This document shows positions 42,411-51,492 of a stretch of DNA of 64,000 nucleotides, in pieces. Both the position numbers and the translations under genes were made by a program. The notes beneath the pieces are model-generated. The model worked only from the letters and a program-made list of their open reading frames with translations. It was not told the DNA's origin and did no database searches. How positions within the stretch are numbered: the first letter of the stretch is position 1; every line of letters starts with the position of its first letter. The DNA comes from an uncultured Lachnospiraceae bacterium (GTDB lineage: Bacteria > Bacillota > Clostridia > Lachnospirales > Lachnospiraceae), in assembly GCA_934339365.1 (NCBI GenBank), contig CAKRHW010000001.1:248001-312000 (forward strand), in the 5' to 3' direction.

Positions 42411-44843
42411 TTACTGTATCAAACCTTTTTTCTTTCTGTCTAATTTCTTTCCTAGAATCATCTCTGATTCATCGGTAATTTTCATTGTAATCTGCCCACA
42501 ATCTTGCGTGTTATATAGTAACACATTCCCTCTGTTTAGTCTATCTAAAACTTCTTTCGACGGATGCCCGTACCGATTTCGGATTCCTGCCGAAACAAAT
42601 GCAGCAGAAGGTCTTGCAATCTTTAAAAATTCTTCGCTGGTTGCATTTTTCGATCCATGATGAGAAACTTTTAAAAAATCAATTTTTTCTCCATTCTGTA
42701 TATATCTTTTTTCAAAAGAAGCTTGTGCATCTCCCGTAAAAAGTCCAGTGATATTCTGATATTTCATTTTTAAAACCATAGATTTTTCATTTGCATCTGC
42801 AAATTCTTCCTGTTGAAAAGCAGGATACTGCATTTCAAACAAAATACCGTCAATCTTGCAGCAGTCCCCTTCTTTCAAATAAATAATCCTGGCCTTTCCC
42901 TTTGCTGCCTCTGTTACCTTTTGATAATCATCCTTTGGTTCTATGTCTGCAAGATAGATATTTTTTATTTGAATCTGCTGATAAGGGTCCTGTAAAATAT
43001 CTACAATTCCATTGATATGGTCTGCATCCATATGCGATAAAAACACGCCTTCTACCTCCTGATATCCATGACTAAGCAAAAAAGGAATCAAGCGATAGGT
43101 TGCAAGCTCTTTCACACTACTACTTCCACCATCAATTAAAATTGCATGATGCTTTCTGGTTTCTACCACCATTCCATCCCCCTGTCCCACATCTAACATA
43201 TGAACCGATACATTTTCCTCTCTTTTAGAAACAAGGCTTAAATAGAACAAACCAGTAACTACACTTACAAGTAATAGTTTTCGAAAAACTCTTACCCACC
43301 ACCAGGGAATCTTTTCTCTCGTCCTGCTTCCATAGCAATGAAAAAAAATCAGACTAATCCCCAGTCCTGCATAATAAAGCAACATTTTTTTCCCATTTCC
43401 CATACCTGTACAAAGAATTGCACCCGGAAGATTTAATACCATTTGGCAGATCCATTCATAAAATTGTAAAATTGCTTCCGGAATCAACATCAGGCAAGAT
43501 GCAACGGGCACAGAAAAGATTCCAACAAAAACAGAGGAAAATGCAACTCCAACAAGAATGGAAAAGACTGGCAGTACCACTAAATTCAATAAAATTCCAT
43601 ACACCGGAATCACAAAATATTGTTTACAGATAATAGGAATGGCCGCTGTCTGGATACTAAAAGAAAACCAGAAATTTTCTGCTAACTTTTTCTTTATTTT
43701 TATCTGTATCTTCGTTCCCTTTTCTCCTAGCATTCCCTCTTTTTTCTGTTTTAAAAAATAGTTCCCATCTGGCAGAAACTGATGAAAAACCGGATAGAAA
43801 AGATAAATCCCTGCCATCGCACTAATAGAAAGCCAAAAGCCCTGGTTGGTCATATAATACGGCATTTCCCATGTCATAAGAAGCAGGGCAAAGCCAACCG
43901 AACTTAATCCATCATACGTGCGCCCGATAAAATTGCCAAACAGCAACACCCCTAACATCAATACTGCCCGAAGGGTTGCACTTCCATTTCCAACCATAAT
44001 TCCAAAAGAAACCACCAAAAACATGGCAATTCCACCAGACAGACCATAGCCAAATCTTCTTCGTAATAACCGATACCAGGTAACACCTAAAATACTGATA
44101 TGCAGTCCCGATATCGACAGGATATGACTGATTCCATTGTTTTGATATAAAAACTTTGTTTCCTGATCTAGTTCACTTTTATCTCCTAGTAAAATTCCCT
44201 GCAAAATTCCCCTCTCCTTATCCCTTGTAATCTTTCTTAAAATATTGCGAAGGTATTCCTGCACTTTTGCCATGTAAATCTTGACCGAGCTGTCTGTTTT
44301 CGAGATTTTTATAATCTTTGCATTTTCTATTTTTGCATAAACTCCCAGAGAAGCATAATACTCTTTTTCATCAAATCCTCCATCATTCGGACTTTCTTCT
44401 AATTCAGAAAGTTTCCCTTTTACCACAATGGTATGATCCACCCAGTCGTAGGAATGGAGTGAAAGTTCTGCATGCTCACTTTTCTTCCATTTTATTAACA
44501 CCTGGCCCTGTTTCGGGATTTCTAGAAAAAGGCAGTAAGATTCTTTCTTTTCTTCTGCTTTTTTTACAATTCCTTTCCACATTTCTTCTTTTTTTTCCTC
44601 TATTTTTTGCCCGGCCGTTTGTATTTTTTTTATTTCCAGATGCATCTGAATCGTTCCACATAAAAAGGAAAAAAGAATTACTACGATCTGTATCATCCAT
44701 ACTTTCGTAATAACTCTTTTCTTTCTTAAAATCAAAACAGAACAAAGGCCAAAAAAACTCAGGCATGCAAGCAACAAAATGAAAAAAATCCCTCTGTCCT
44801 GCATCAGCCATCTGCAACATCCCTCTCCAAGGACAAAAGCCAC
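42411..44843 (-). CDS. comEC: ComEC/Rec2 competence DNA-uptake channel
   Basis: ComEC forms the membrane channel for single-stranded DNA uptake. The N-terminal third is a membrane-anchored soluble domain, the middle is the multi-helix Competence domain (GILLGDKSELDQETKFLYQNNG, HILSISGLHISILG), and the C-terminus is a metallo-beta-lactamase nuclease domain (MLDVGQGDGMVVE, LSHMDADHINGI, VSHHGSKNATS) with intact metal ligands. 810 residues from GTG 44843. The true start is probably further upstream: GGAGG at 44879-44883 precedes GTT-ATC-ATA (44876-44868), in frame with RRPLIFWAVAFVLGEG, which looks like a ComEC N-terminus, but no ATG, GTG or TTG is found there. Otherwise intact. Confidence 0.9.
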   Translation of the reverse strand: MAFVLGEGCCRWLMQDRGIFFILLLACLSFFGLCSVLILRKKRVITKVWMIQIVVILFSFLCGTIQMHLEIKKIQTAGQKIEEKKEEMWKGIVKKAEEKKESYCLFLEIPKQGQVLIKWKKSEHAELSLHSYDWVDHTIVVKGKLSELEESPNDGGFDEKEYYASLGVYAKIENAKIIKISKTDSSVKIYMAKVQEYLRNILRKITRDKERGILQGILLGDKSELDQETKFLYQNNGISHILSISGLHISILGVTWYRLLRRRFGYGLSGGIAMFLVVSFGIMVGNGSATLRAVLMLGVLLFGNFIGRTYDGLSSVGFALLLMTWEMPYYMTNQGFWLSISAMAGIYLFYPVFHQFLPDGNYFLKQKKEGMLGEKGTKIQIKIKKKLAENFWFSFSIQTAAIPIICKQYFVIPVYGILLNLVVLPVFSILVGVAFSSVFVGIFSVPVASCLMLIPEAILQFYEWICQMVLNLPGAILCTGMGNGKKMLLYYAGLGISLIFFHCYGSRTREKIPWWWVRVFRKLLLVSVVTGLFYLSLVSKREENVSVHMLDVGQGDGMVVETRKHHAILIDGGSSSVKELATYRLIPFLLSHGYQEVEGVFLSHMDADHINGIVDILQDPYQQIQIKNIYLADIEPKDDYQKVTEAAKGKARIIYLKEGDCCKIDGILFEMQYPAFQQEEFADANEKSMVLKMKYQNITGLFTGDAQASFEKRYIQNGEKIDFLKVSHHGSKNATSEEFLKIARPSAAFVSAGIRNRYGHPSKEVLDRLNRGNVLLYNTQDCGQITMKITDESEMILGKKLDRKKKGLIQ

Positions 44844-44883
44844 TGCCCAAAAAATTAGTGGTCTTCGTATGATAACTGCCTCC

Positions 44884-45870
44884 TTATTCTGTTTCTTCTT
44901 TTTGATATTCTATCTCTGTTCCCGTCTCTTGCACACTTTTTCCCACCTGACTGACATAATCTAAATCTCTGCGAAATGGCTTAGCAAGCGACAGACTATT
45001 ATGATAAACTACATCACTTTTTCCGTCTACTAATATCTGAACTTTACTTACATTCGAAATCTCTGATAAAGAATTCACAATAGAATAAATGGTAATATAA
45101 TCCTTAATTGCTAAACTTTCCTTCAGAAAACTATCTGTAAAATCAACATAGCAAATACCATCTTCTGTATAAACACTGCTTACCTTTACATTCTTTGAAA
45201 TCGTCTCTTTATATTCCGATGTAGGAGGACCATTAATAATCTGATCAACCACATATTGTTCTAAAGAAACATTATTCGAAAGAACCGATTCACATGTGTA
45301 CGCCTTTAATTTTTCTCCTGTCTGATCTGCATAATATAAAGTCAGTGTCCGGTGCTGAAAAGCTGTAATTAAATCATCTGAATTATCTACAAAATCACTT
45401 GCTTTCATATCTCCAAGCTGATTTCCTCTGTTGTCTTTTAATTCTGTATCACCGATTAGAAAACGTACCTTTTCTACCTCTTTAATCTGACACAGTGTTA
45501 AAACAACTGAACTTCTTAAAATAATTTCATCTACCGCATTCAGCTCTTTATAGTTTTCATTAAAATCTAAAATGATTTCTCCATTTTCAAATTGTTTTAC
45601 CTGCACCTTTACATCTTCCGGAATGGTTCTTGTAATATCATTCTCTGTTGTATTTGTTGCAAGCTTTTTTAACATTTCCTCTACAATTGCTAAAGTCTCC
45701 TGACTTTTCGGTGTAAATATCGTCTTTTGTAATCCGGTAGATTTATCATTTGCATAATACAAATAATATTCTCCTGCTTCCTTCTTTCCTGTCTTCTGTT
45801 TATTATTACAGCCTGAAGCAGCCAAAGAAACAATCAGAAGCATTATTAGACTTAAAAATATACGTCTCAC
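44884..45870 (-). CDS. GerMN-domain lipoprotein
   Basis: A 328-residue lipoprotein. The start is GTG at 45870 with AGGAG six bases upstream; the in-frame ATG at 45987 would overlap the kinase gene by 80 bases. The signal peptide RRIFLSLIMLLIVSLAASGC has a lipobox (LAASGC). Two GerMN-like repeats follow, recognisable by ILRSSVVLTLCQIKEVEKVRF and ITIYSIVNSLSEISNVSKVQI, each preceded by a beta-rich stretch (VQVKQFENGEIILDFNENYKE; VSSVYTEDGICYVDFTDSFL). In B. subtilis GerM acts in sporulation and germination. Next to a kinase and response regulator it recalls LpqB of the actinobacterial MtrAB-LpqB system, where LpqB modulates the kinase. Confidence 0.85.
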   Translation of the reverse strand: MRRIFLSLIMLLIVSLAASGCNNKQKTGKKEAGEYYLYYANDKSTGLQKTIFTPKSQETLAIVEEMLKKLATNTTENDITRTIPEDVKVQVKQFENGEIILDFNENYKELNAVDEIILRSSVVLTLCQIKEVEKVRFLIGDTELKDNRGNQLGDMKASDFVDNSDDLITAFQHRTLTLYYADQTGEKLKAYTCESVLSNNVSLEQYVVDQIINGPPTSEYKETISKNVKVSSVYTEDGICYVDFTDSFLKESLAIKDYITIYSIVNSLSEISNVSKVQILVDGKSDVVYHNSLSLAKPFRRDLDYVSQVGKSVQETGTEIEYQKEETE

Positions 45871-45907
45871 TTTGTTCTCCTCTATACCTATCCTTTGTGG
45901 ATATCCA

Positions 45908-47308
45908 TTATTTAATATAATTAAGTGGAATCCGAACTGTAAATGTTGTTCCTTCGCCTTCTTTACTATAAACCTTAATTGCTCCACGATGCATTAATAC
46001 AATTCCTTTGGTAATGGATAATCCAAGTCCCGTTCCTCCGATACTGTCACCATCCCTGCTTCTGGATTTGTCCACACGATAGAAACGGTCAAAAATCTTC
46101 TCCTGCGATTCTTCCGGAATTCCCATTCCGGAATCTGCTACTTTCAGATAAAAATACCGGTGGTCTGCATTCAGTGAAATATGAACCCATCCATCTAAAA
46201 CATTGTACTTAATGGCATTTTCTACTAAATTCGAAATAACAATATTCATCTTTACTTCATCGACTTCTGCAACTACCGGACGAAAACTTTCAAATACCAG
46301 TTCAATATTCTTCTTTGCCGCAATCGGTCTTAAACGCTTCAGAATCAGTTCTACGGACCCATTAATATTAATTGGTGCGATGTTTAGTTCCTCTGCTTTT
46401 TTATCTAGCTTCACAAGTGTCAGTAAATCAGTAATAATTGCATTCTCACGATCAATTTCCGTTACAATATCCTGCATAAATTCCCGATACATCTCTTCTG
46501 GTATATTTTCCTGCTGCAATAAAGAATCTGCTAATACTTTGATGGATGTAATCGGAGTCTTCAGTTCATGAGATACATTCGAAACAAATTCGGAACGTGA
46601 GCTGTCAAGTTCCCGCAGTTTCCGAAGCATCTCATTAAATGCTTCTGTAATCTGCTCTGTTTCATAATATCCTTTGATCTCGATATTCTCATTTAAATTG
46701 CCTTCTGAAATACGGTCAATCGATTCCTCTATCTTTTTAAATGGATGAACCATACTTCCTGATATACAAATCGCAACTCCAAGCACCAGAACCATCAGTA
46801 AAATCACAACTAAAAGTACTCTGTTTTGAATCTTACTAATCACCCGTTCTACTTCATCCGTAGAAAAAGAAATGCTAATCACGCCTCGAATATTCTTTGA
46901 ATCCTTAGACAAAATCGCAACATCTGCTTCTATCACACCGGTATCCTTCTCATAATCAAACGAATTTTTTCCGCGGAAACATTCTAGTACTCTTTTCGAA
47001 ATATTAATCTTTCCCTGATCAATCAGATACGTATCCTTCATCACCTCAAAATTCTTATCGATAATCTGAATTCTGGCATTATAAAGATTCGATAACTGAC
47101 TGATATCTGCATTTACCGTATCGCTCTTGGCATCATTTAAATATTCTTCCGTCATAATATGGTTTCTTAAAACGGTGGTCTGATTTCTTAATTTATCTAA
47201 TTTTTGATTCACAATCGTATCTGAAACAATATAAACCAAAAACTGACTTAAAATCCAAAGTGGAATCAGCGTCATAATAAATATCACGCACAAGAGCCGA
47301 AATCTCAT
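45908..47308 (-). CDS. Two-component sensor histidine kinase
   Basis: A 466-residue membrane kinase. Two transmembrane helices (residues 5-28 and about 164-186) flank an extracellular sensor domain of about 135 residues; HAMP (PFKKIEESIDRISEGNLNENIE) follows, then HisKA with the phosphorylated His247 in FVSNVSHELKTPITS, and HATPase_c with NLVENAIKYN, DSGMGIPEE, GGTGLGLSI. The architecture is the EnvZ/PhoR/WalK type without an evident PAS domain. The cognate response regulator is 31 bases upstream and the GerMN lipoprotein 37 bases downstream. The signal is unknown; the extracellular domain and lipoprotein neighbour suggest cell-envelope sensing. Confidence 0.93.
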   Translation of the reverse strand: MRFRLLCVIFIMTLIPLWILSQFLVYIVSDTIVNQKLDKLRNQTTVLRNHIMTEEYLNDAKSDTVNADISQLSNLYNARIQIIDKNFEVMKDTYLIDQGKINISKRVLECFRGKNSFDYEKDTGVIEADVAILSKDSKNIRGVISISFSTDEVERVISKIQNRVLLVVILLMVLVLGVAICISGSMVHPFKKIEESIDRISEGNLNENIEIKGYYETEQITEAFNEMLRKLRELDSSRSEFVSNVSHELKTPITSIKVLADSLLQQENIPEEMYREFMQDIVTEIDRENAIITDLLTLVKLDKKAEELNIAPININGSVELILKRLRPIAAKKNIELVFESFRPVVAEVDEVKMNIVISNLVENAIKYNVLDGWVHISLNADHRYFYLKVADSGMGIPEESQEKIFDRFYRVDKSRSRDGDSIGGTGLGLSITKGIVLMHRGAIKVYSKEGEGTTFTVRIPLNYIK

Positions 47309-47339
47309 GCTTTTCAGATATTTTCCCCTTATTTTAAAT

Positions 47340-48029
47340 CTATCCCTTAAAATAATAACCTACACCCCACTTTGTATGTACATACTTCGGCTCACCAGGA
47401 TTGGCTTCTATCTTTTCTCTCAATCTTCGTACATGTACATCAACCGTTCTGACATCTCCCGGATATTCATAGCCCCAGACAATATTCAATAACTTTTCTC
47501 TTCCATAAACCTTATCTGGATTTGTTGCTAATAATTCTAATAAATCAAATTCCTTTGCAGTTAAATTAATCTCTCTGTCTTTGATAAACACACGACGGCT
47601 TTCTAATTCCATCTTCAGATCGCCTTTTTCAATAACCTTCGCTGTCTGCTCTTCCTCTTTTTTCTTTCCGCTTCTTCTGATAATCGCTTTCATACGGGCT
47701 TTTACTTCAAGAATATTAAATGGTTTCGTAATATAATCATCGGCACCATTCTCTAATCCTAAGATTTTATCCATATCATCGCCCTTTGCCGTAAGCATGA
47801 TAATTGGAACATCAGAAAAAGACCGAATCTCCTGACAAACCTGAAATCCATCATAAATTGGCAGCATCACATCTAAAAGAATAATATCGTATTCCTTTGC
47901 TTTTGCTTTTTCAATTGCCTCCTGTCCGTCATATGCACAATCTACTTCCATATCATCCTGTTGTAAACTAAACCGAAGACCTTTAACAATTAATTTTTCA
48001 TCATCAACCACTAAAACTTTGTTTCCCAT
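47340..48029 (-). CDS. OmpR/PhoB-family response regulator
   Basis: A 229-residue regulator: receiver domain with Asp9-Asp10, phospho-acceptor Asp53 in IILLDVMLPIYDG and Lys in NGADDYITKPFN, then a winged-helix DNA-binding domain (LTAKEFDLLELLATNP, RTVDVHVRRLREKIE, YVHTKWGVGYYF). GAGG lies five bases before the ATG. It lies 18 bases after comEA and is followed by its kinase, so it is probably co-transcribed with comEA. Whether it controls competence genes is unknown. Confidence 0.94.
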   Translation of the reverse strand: MGNKVLVVDDEKLIVKGLRFSLQQDDMEVDCAYDGQEAIEKAKAKEYDIILLDVMLPIYDGFQVCQEIRSFSDVPIIMLTAKGDDMDKILGLENGADDYITKPFNILEVKARMKAIIRRSGKKKEEEQTAKVIEKGDLKMELESRRVFIKDREINLTAKEFDLLELLATNPDKVYGREKLLNIVWGYEYPGDVRTVDVHVRRLREKIEANPGEPKYVHTKWGVGYYFKG

Positions 48030-48047
48030 TATGACCTCTTTCCCTTT

Positions 48048-48683
48048 TTATTCATTTACTGTTATCTGTTCTTTTATCTTCGAAAATGCAGCTTCTTTTA
48101 TACCACTTACGTTCATAATGTCTTCAATCTTCTGAAATTCTCTCTGTTCCTGTCGATAAGCAATAATTGCCTCTGCTCTAGACTGTCCGATTCCGGTAAG
48201 TTTCATAAGTTCTTCCTTCGTTGCCTTATTGATATTTATCTTAGAAGAATTCTCACTACCTGCTGTCTCTGTCTGTGCCCTGGTAACACAATCCCGATTT
48301 TCTTTTATTTTTCCTTTTTTGGGAATAATAATCTGTTGTTCATCTGTTAAAAGCGATGCAAGGTTAATTGCAGTACAATCTGCTTTTTTCGTCATCCCGC
48401 CTGCACATTCCACTGCATCGTTGATTCTTGCATCCGCTTTCAGGCTGTAAACTCCCGGTCTTTTTACTTCTCCACAAACATACACAGAAATCGTTTTTGT
48501 ATTTTTTAGAATTTCAGTATTTTTGTCTCTTTTCTTCTCATCTTCTGATGCATCCTGTTCCACAAACGTATGATTCTCCTTGGAAGAAACAATTAATTCT
48601 TCTTTCTTTTCGCATCCGGAAAATAAGAATCCGAAAATGATACAAAACAAAATACTCTTACATTTCAATCTTTTACTCTTCAT
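48048..48683 (-). CDS. comEA: ComEA-family DNA receptor (lipoprotein form)
   Basis: ComEA binds double-stranded DNA at the surface and hands it to ComEC. The 211-residue protein starts with a signal peptide ending FLFSGC, a lipobox, so it may be lipid-anchored instead of held by a transmembrane helix. A low-complexity linker leads to an SLBB domain (VYVCGEVKRPGVYSL...INDAVECAGG) and a C-terminal helix-hairpin-helix pair (ININKATKEELMKLTGIG, FQKIEDIMNVSGIKEAAF). Normally next to comEC; here separated by the two-component system and GerMN gene. Confidence 0.92.
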   Translation of the reverse strand: MKSKRLKCKSILFCIIFGFLFSGCEKKEELIVSSKENHTFVEQDASEDEKKRDKNTEILKNTKTISVYVCGEVKRPGVYSLKADARINDAVECAGGMTKKADCTAINLASLLTDEQQIIIPKKGKIKENRDCVTRAQTETAGSENSSKININKATKEELMKLTGIGQSRAEAIIAYRQEQREFQKIEDIMNVSGIKEAAFSKIKEQITVNE

Positions 48684-48728
48684 ACATTCACTCCATTCTG
48701 TGAATGTAATGCAATTTCATACCCTATT

Positions 48729-48757
48729 ATTTTACCTAACTTTGTTATACTTTACAA
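48729..48757 (-). promoter_or_regulatory. Putative promoter of the comEA operon
   Basis: TTGTAA (48752-48757) and TAAAAT (48729-48734) are 17 bases apart on the minus strand, about 46 bases before the comEA start. Confidence 0.5.
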
Positions 48758-48767
48758 TAGATTTTCT

Positions 48768-49199
48768 TTAATTCTTCTCGAAAATAAAGATTCCTGCAAT
48801 TGCAAGTCCTAATCCTACAAGTTTCATCCACGAAAATGGTACTTTCTCTACCTTAAATATACCAAATACCTCAATCAGATACGCTACTGCAATCTGTGAT
48901 ACTACAATTATCAAAACAGCATTCGCCGGTCCTAGCACCTCCATAGCTTTTACAACCGTTAATGTAATAAAGGCACCTAATACACCCCCTAACAACATAT
49001 ATTTGCTTTCCATTTTAAAAATTGTGGTAAATCCGGTTCTGTCTGTAATTGCCCATCCTGCCAGACATACTAACAATGCCGTAAACTGTACCCAGCAGTT
49101 TGTCACCCATAAACTGGAATTTTTTGTCATATTGGTATTAAAAATTCCCTGAATACTCATACACGCACCCGAAATCAAAGCGATGAAAAAACCCCACAT
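48768..49199 (-). CDS. DMT-superfamily transporter of the DUF606/YdcZ type
   Basis: A 143-residue integral membrane protein with about five hydrophobic segments; the start MWGFFIALISGACMSIQGIFNT and the end WMKLVGLGLAIAGIFIFEK are typical of the short DUF606 family. Members often work as pairs or dimers, and the substrate is unknown. GGAGG lies seven bases before the ATG. It follows argD by 110 bases in the same direction; no strong terminator separates them. Confidence 0.82.
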   Translation of the reverse strand: MWGFFIALISGACMSIQGIFNTNMTKNSSLWVTNCWVQFTALLVCLAGWAITDRTGFTTIFKMESKYMLLGGVLGAFITLTVVKAMEVLGPANAVLIIVVSQIAVAYLIEVFGIFKVEKVPFSWMKLVGLGLAIAGIFIFEKN

Positions 49200-49309
49200 A
49201 AAAACCTCCTGACAAGCAATATTAACAAGTTACTTTTGAACTCTAAGACTTTCTTTGTTAACATTCTTTCCTTATCAGAAGGTTTTTATGCAAGCGATCA
49301 GCAGATCCT

Positions 49310-50506
49310 TTATGCTAATACTTTATTTAGAATTGTAATCATTTCATCTACATTTTCTTTTGTAATAATCAAAGGAGGTAACATACGAAGTACATTTCCT
49401 GCTGCCGAAATAACGATTAATCCATTTTCTAAACATTTTTGAATGATTTCTCCTATCGGCTGACTCTCCTTAAATACAAGTCCCTGCATCAGACCGATTC
49501 CACGATGTGCCTCAATACAATCGTATTTTTCTACCATCTCATCTAATTTCTGGTCTAAATAAGCACCGACATTTTTTACATTTTCAAGAATTTTTTCTTT
49601 TTCAAATAAAGTAAATACTTCATTAATTGCCGCACATACAAATGGATTTCCTCCATAAGTGGTTCCATGATCTCCTGGTACCATTGCATCTGCCACTTTC
49701 TCTATCGCTGCAAAAGCACCAACCGGTACTCCGCATCCTAATGCCTTGGCAAGTGTTACAATATCCGGCTGAATTCCATAATTTTCATAGGCAAACATCT
49801 TTCCGGTTCTACCCATTCCACACTGTACTTCATCACAAATCATCAGAATATCTTTTTGTGTACAGATTTCACGAATTCCCTTAATAAATTCTTCTGTACC
49901 CGGATAAATTCCACCTTCTCCCTGAACAGTCTCTAAAATAATTGCACAGGTTTTATCTGTAATCAGCTTTTTAACACTTTCTAAATCATTGTATTTTGCA
50001 AATTTAATTCCGCCAATCAATGGTTTGAAAGCTTCCTGATATTTTGGATTTCCTGTTACGGAAAGAGCACCCATACTTCTTCCATGGAAAGAATGTTCCA
50101 TGGCAATAATCTCATGATCCGTTTTTCCGTCTTTGTTATATGCATATTTTCTTGCAAGCTTAATCGCACCTTCTACTGCTTCTGTTCCACTATTTGTAAA
50201 AAAGATACGATCCATTTTCGTTGCTTCATTTACTTTCTTTGCTGCATCTGCTGCAGGTGGATTGTAAAATAAATTCGATGTATGAAGCAATAAATCAATC
50301 TGTTTTTTTAAAGCATCACTATACTCAGCATTGTGATAGCCTAGTGCAAAAACACCGATTCCTGCTGCAAAATCTAAATATTTTTTTCCTTCTACATCTG
50401 ATAAATAAGCTCCTTCTCCTTTTTCAAGGACAATCTGAAAACGATTGTATGTATGAAGAAGATTCTGATCTGCCTCATGAATATATTTTTCTGAAATCTG
50501 ACTCAT
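49310..50506 (-). CDS. argD: Acetylornithine aminotransferase
   Basis: A PLP enzyme that converts N-acetylglutamate semialdehyde to N-acetylornithine in arginine synthesis. The class III signature is seen in FTNSGTEAVEGAIKLARKYA, AMEHSFHGRSMGALS, ICDEVQCGMGRTGKMFAYE with the PLP aspartate, and TLAKALGCGVPVGA with the Schiff-base lysine. The ATG at 50506 (398 residues, AAAGGAG nine bases upstream) is preferred to one at 50542 inside argB. It follows argB by four bases; last of argJ-argB-argD. Confidence 0.95.
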   Translation of the reverse strand: MSQISEKYIHEADQNLLHTYNRFQIVLEKGEGAYLSDVEGKKYLDFAAGIGVFALGYHNAEYSDALKKQIDLLLHTSNLFYNPPAADAAKKVNEATKMDRIFFTNSGTEAVEGAIKLARKYAYNKDGKTDHEIIAMEHSFHGRSMGALSVTGNPKYQEAFKPLIGGIKFAKYNDLESVKKLITDKTCAIILETVQGEGGIYPGTEEFIKGIREICTQKDILMICDEVQCGMGRTGKMFAYENYGIQPDIVTLAKALGCGVPVGAFAAIEKVADAMVPGDHGTTYGGNPFVCAAINEVFTLFEKEKILENVKNVGAYLDQKLDEMVEKYDCIEAHRGIGLMQGLVFKESQPIGEIIQKCLENGLIVISAAGNVLRMLPPLIITKENVDEMITILNKVLA

Positions 50507-50510
50507 CTGA

Positions 50511-51434
50511 TTACTCTCCTTTATAATATCTTTCCTGGTCATCTGCTAAAATTGCTGTACCAGATCCCTTATTTGTGAATATTTCAAGCAACAAACAATG
50601 TGGAATACGTCCATCTAGAATATGTACTCTTGAAACACCTTTTTCAATTGCATCAATACAATTATTTAGTTTTGGAAGCATGCCGCCACCGATATTTCCA
50701 CTCTGAATCAGTTCTTTTGCTTCATGCACAAATAATTCTGAAATCAAGGAAGATTCATCGGAAGGATCTGCATAAACACCTTCAATATCTGTTAAGAATG
50801 CAAGTTTCTCTGCATGCATCGCCTTGGCGATTGCACAGGCTGCATCATCTGCATTAATATTATAAGACTGATAATCATCTCCTAATCCGATTGGACAAAT
50901 AATTGGAAGAAAATCTTTTTCTAATAAGTCATACAATACTTTGGCATTTACTTCTTTCACGTCACCGACAAATCCAATATCTTCTCCATTCGAATATTTT
51001 TTATCTACGCGAAGAAGACCGCCATCTTTTCCACTAATACCAATAGCATTGACACCTAATGCCTGAACCTTTTGAACTAATGACTTATTGACCCTATTCA
51101 GTACCATCTCTGCGATCTCCATTGTCTCTTCATCTGTCACACGCAGACCATTTACAAATTTCGGTTCCTTTCCTGATTTTGCCACCCATTTGCTAATTTC
51201 TTTTCCACCGCCATGTACAATAATCGGCTTAAATCCAACTAACTTTAACAGTGTCACATCTTCAATTACTTTTTGCTTCAAATCATCTGCAATCATAGCA
51301 CTTCCGCCATACTTAATTACGATAATTTTTCGATTAAATCTCTGAATATATGGTAATGCCTCAATTAAGACATTTGCTTTCTCTAAGAGCTTTTTCATCT
51401 CCATTTCTTTGTCCTCACAATCCTTATAAATCAT
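50511..51434 (-). CDS. argB: Acetylglutamate kinase
   Basis: Phosphorylates N-acetylglutamate in arginine synthesis. Amino-acid kinase fold: VIKYGGSAM, PIIVHGGGKEIS, FVNGLRVTDEETM, and NINADDAACAIAKAMHAEKL and GGGMLPKLNNCIDAI. 307 residues from the ATG at 51434 (GGAGG nine bases upstream); an internal ATG at 51404, before MEMKKLLEKANVLIEALPYI, also has AGGA and better matches family N-termini. Middle gene of the operon. Confidence 0.96.
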   Translation of the reverse strand: MIYKDCEDKEMEMKKLLEKANVLIEALPYIQRFNRKIIVIKYGGSAMIADDLKQKVIEDVTLLKLVGFKPIIVHGGGKEISKWVAKSGKEPKFVNGLRVTDEETMEIAEMVLNRVNKSLVQKVQALGVNAIGISGKDGGLLRVDKKYSNGEDIGFVGDVKEVNAKVLYDLLEKDFLPIICPIGLGDDYQSYNINADDAACAIAKAMHAEKLAFLTDIEGVYADPSDESSLISELFVHEAKELIQSGNIGGGMLPKLNNCIDAIEKGVSRVHILDGRIPHCLLLEIFTNKGSGTAILADDQERYYKGE

Positions 51435-51492
51435 TTGCTTTATCCTCCATCATTGTCTGCGATTACAATTTACTCTAATCAAATCTGCTCTT

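Noticed and set aside
49200..49309. Terminator or attenuator after argD
   Set aside because: Only very short imperfect stems (CCTT/AAGG, GATC/GATC) without a T-run; insufficient to call.
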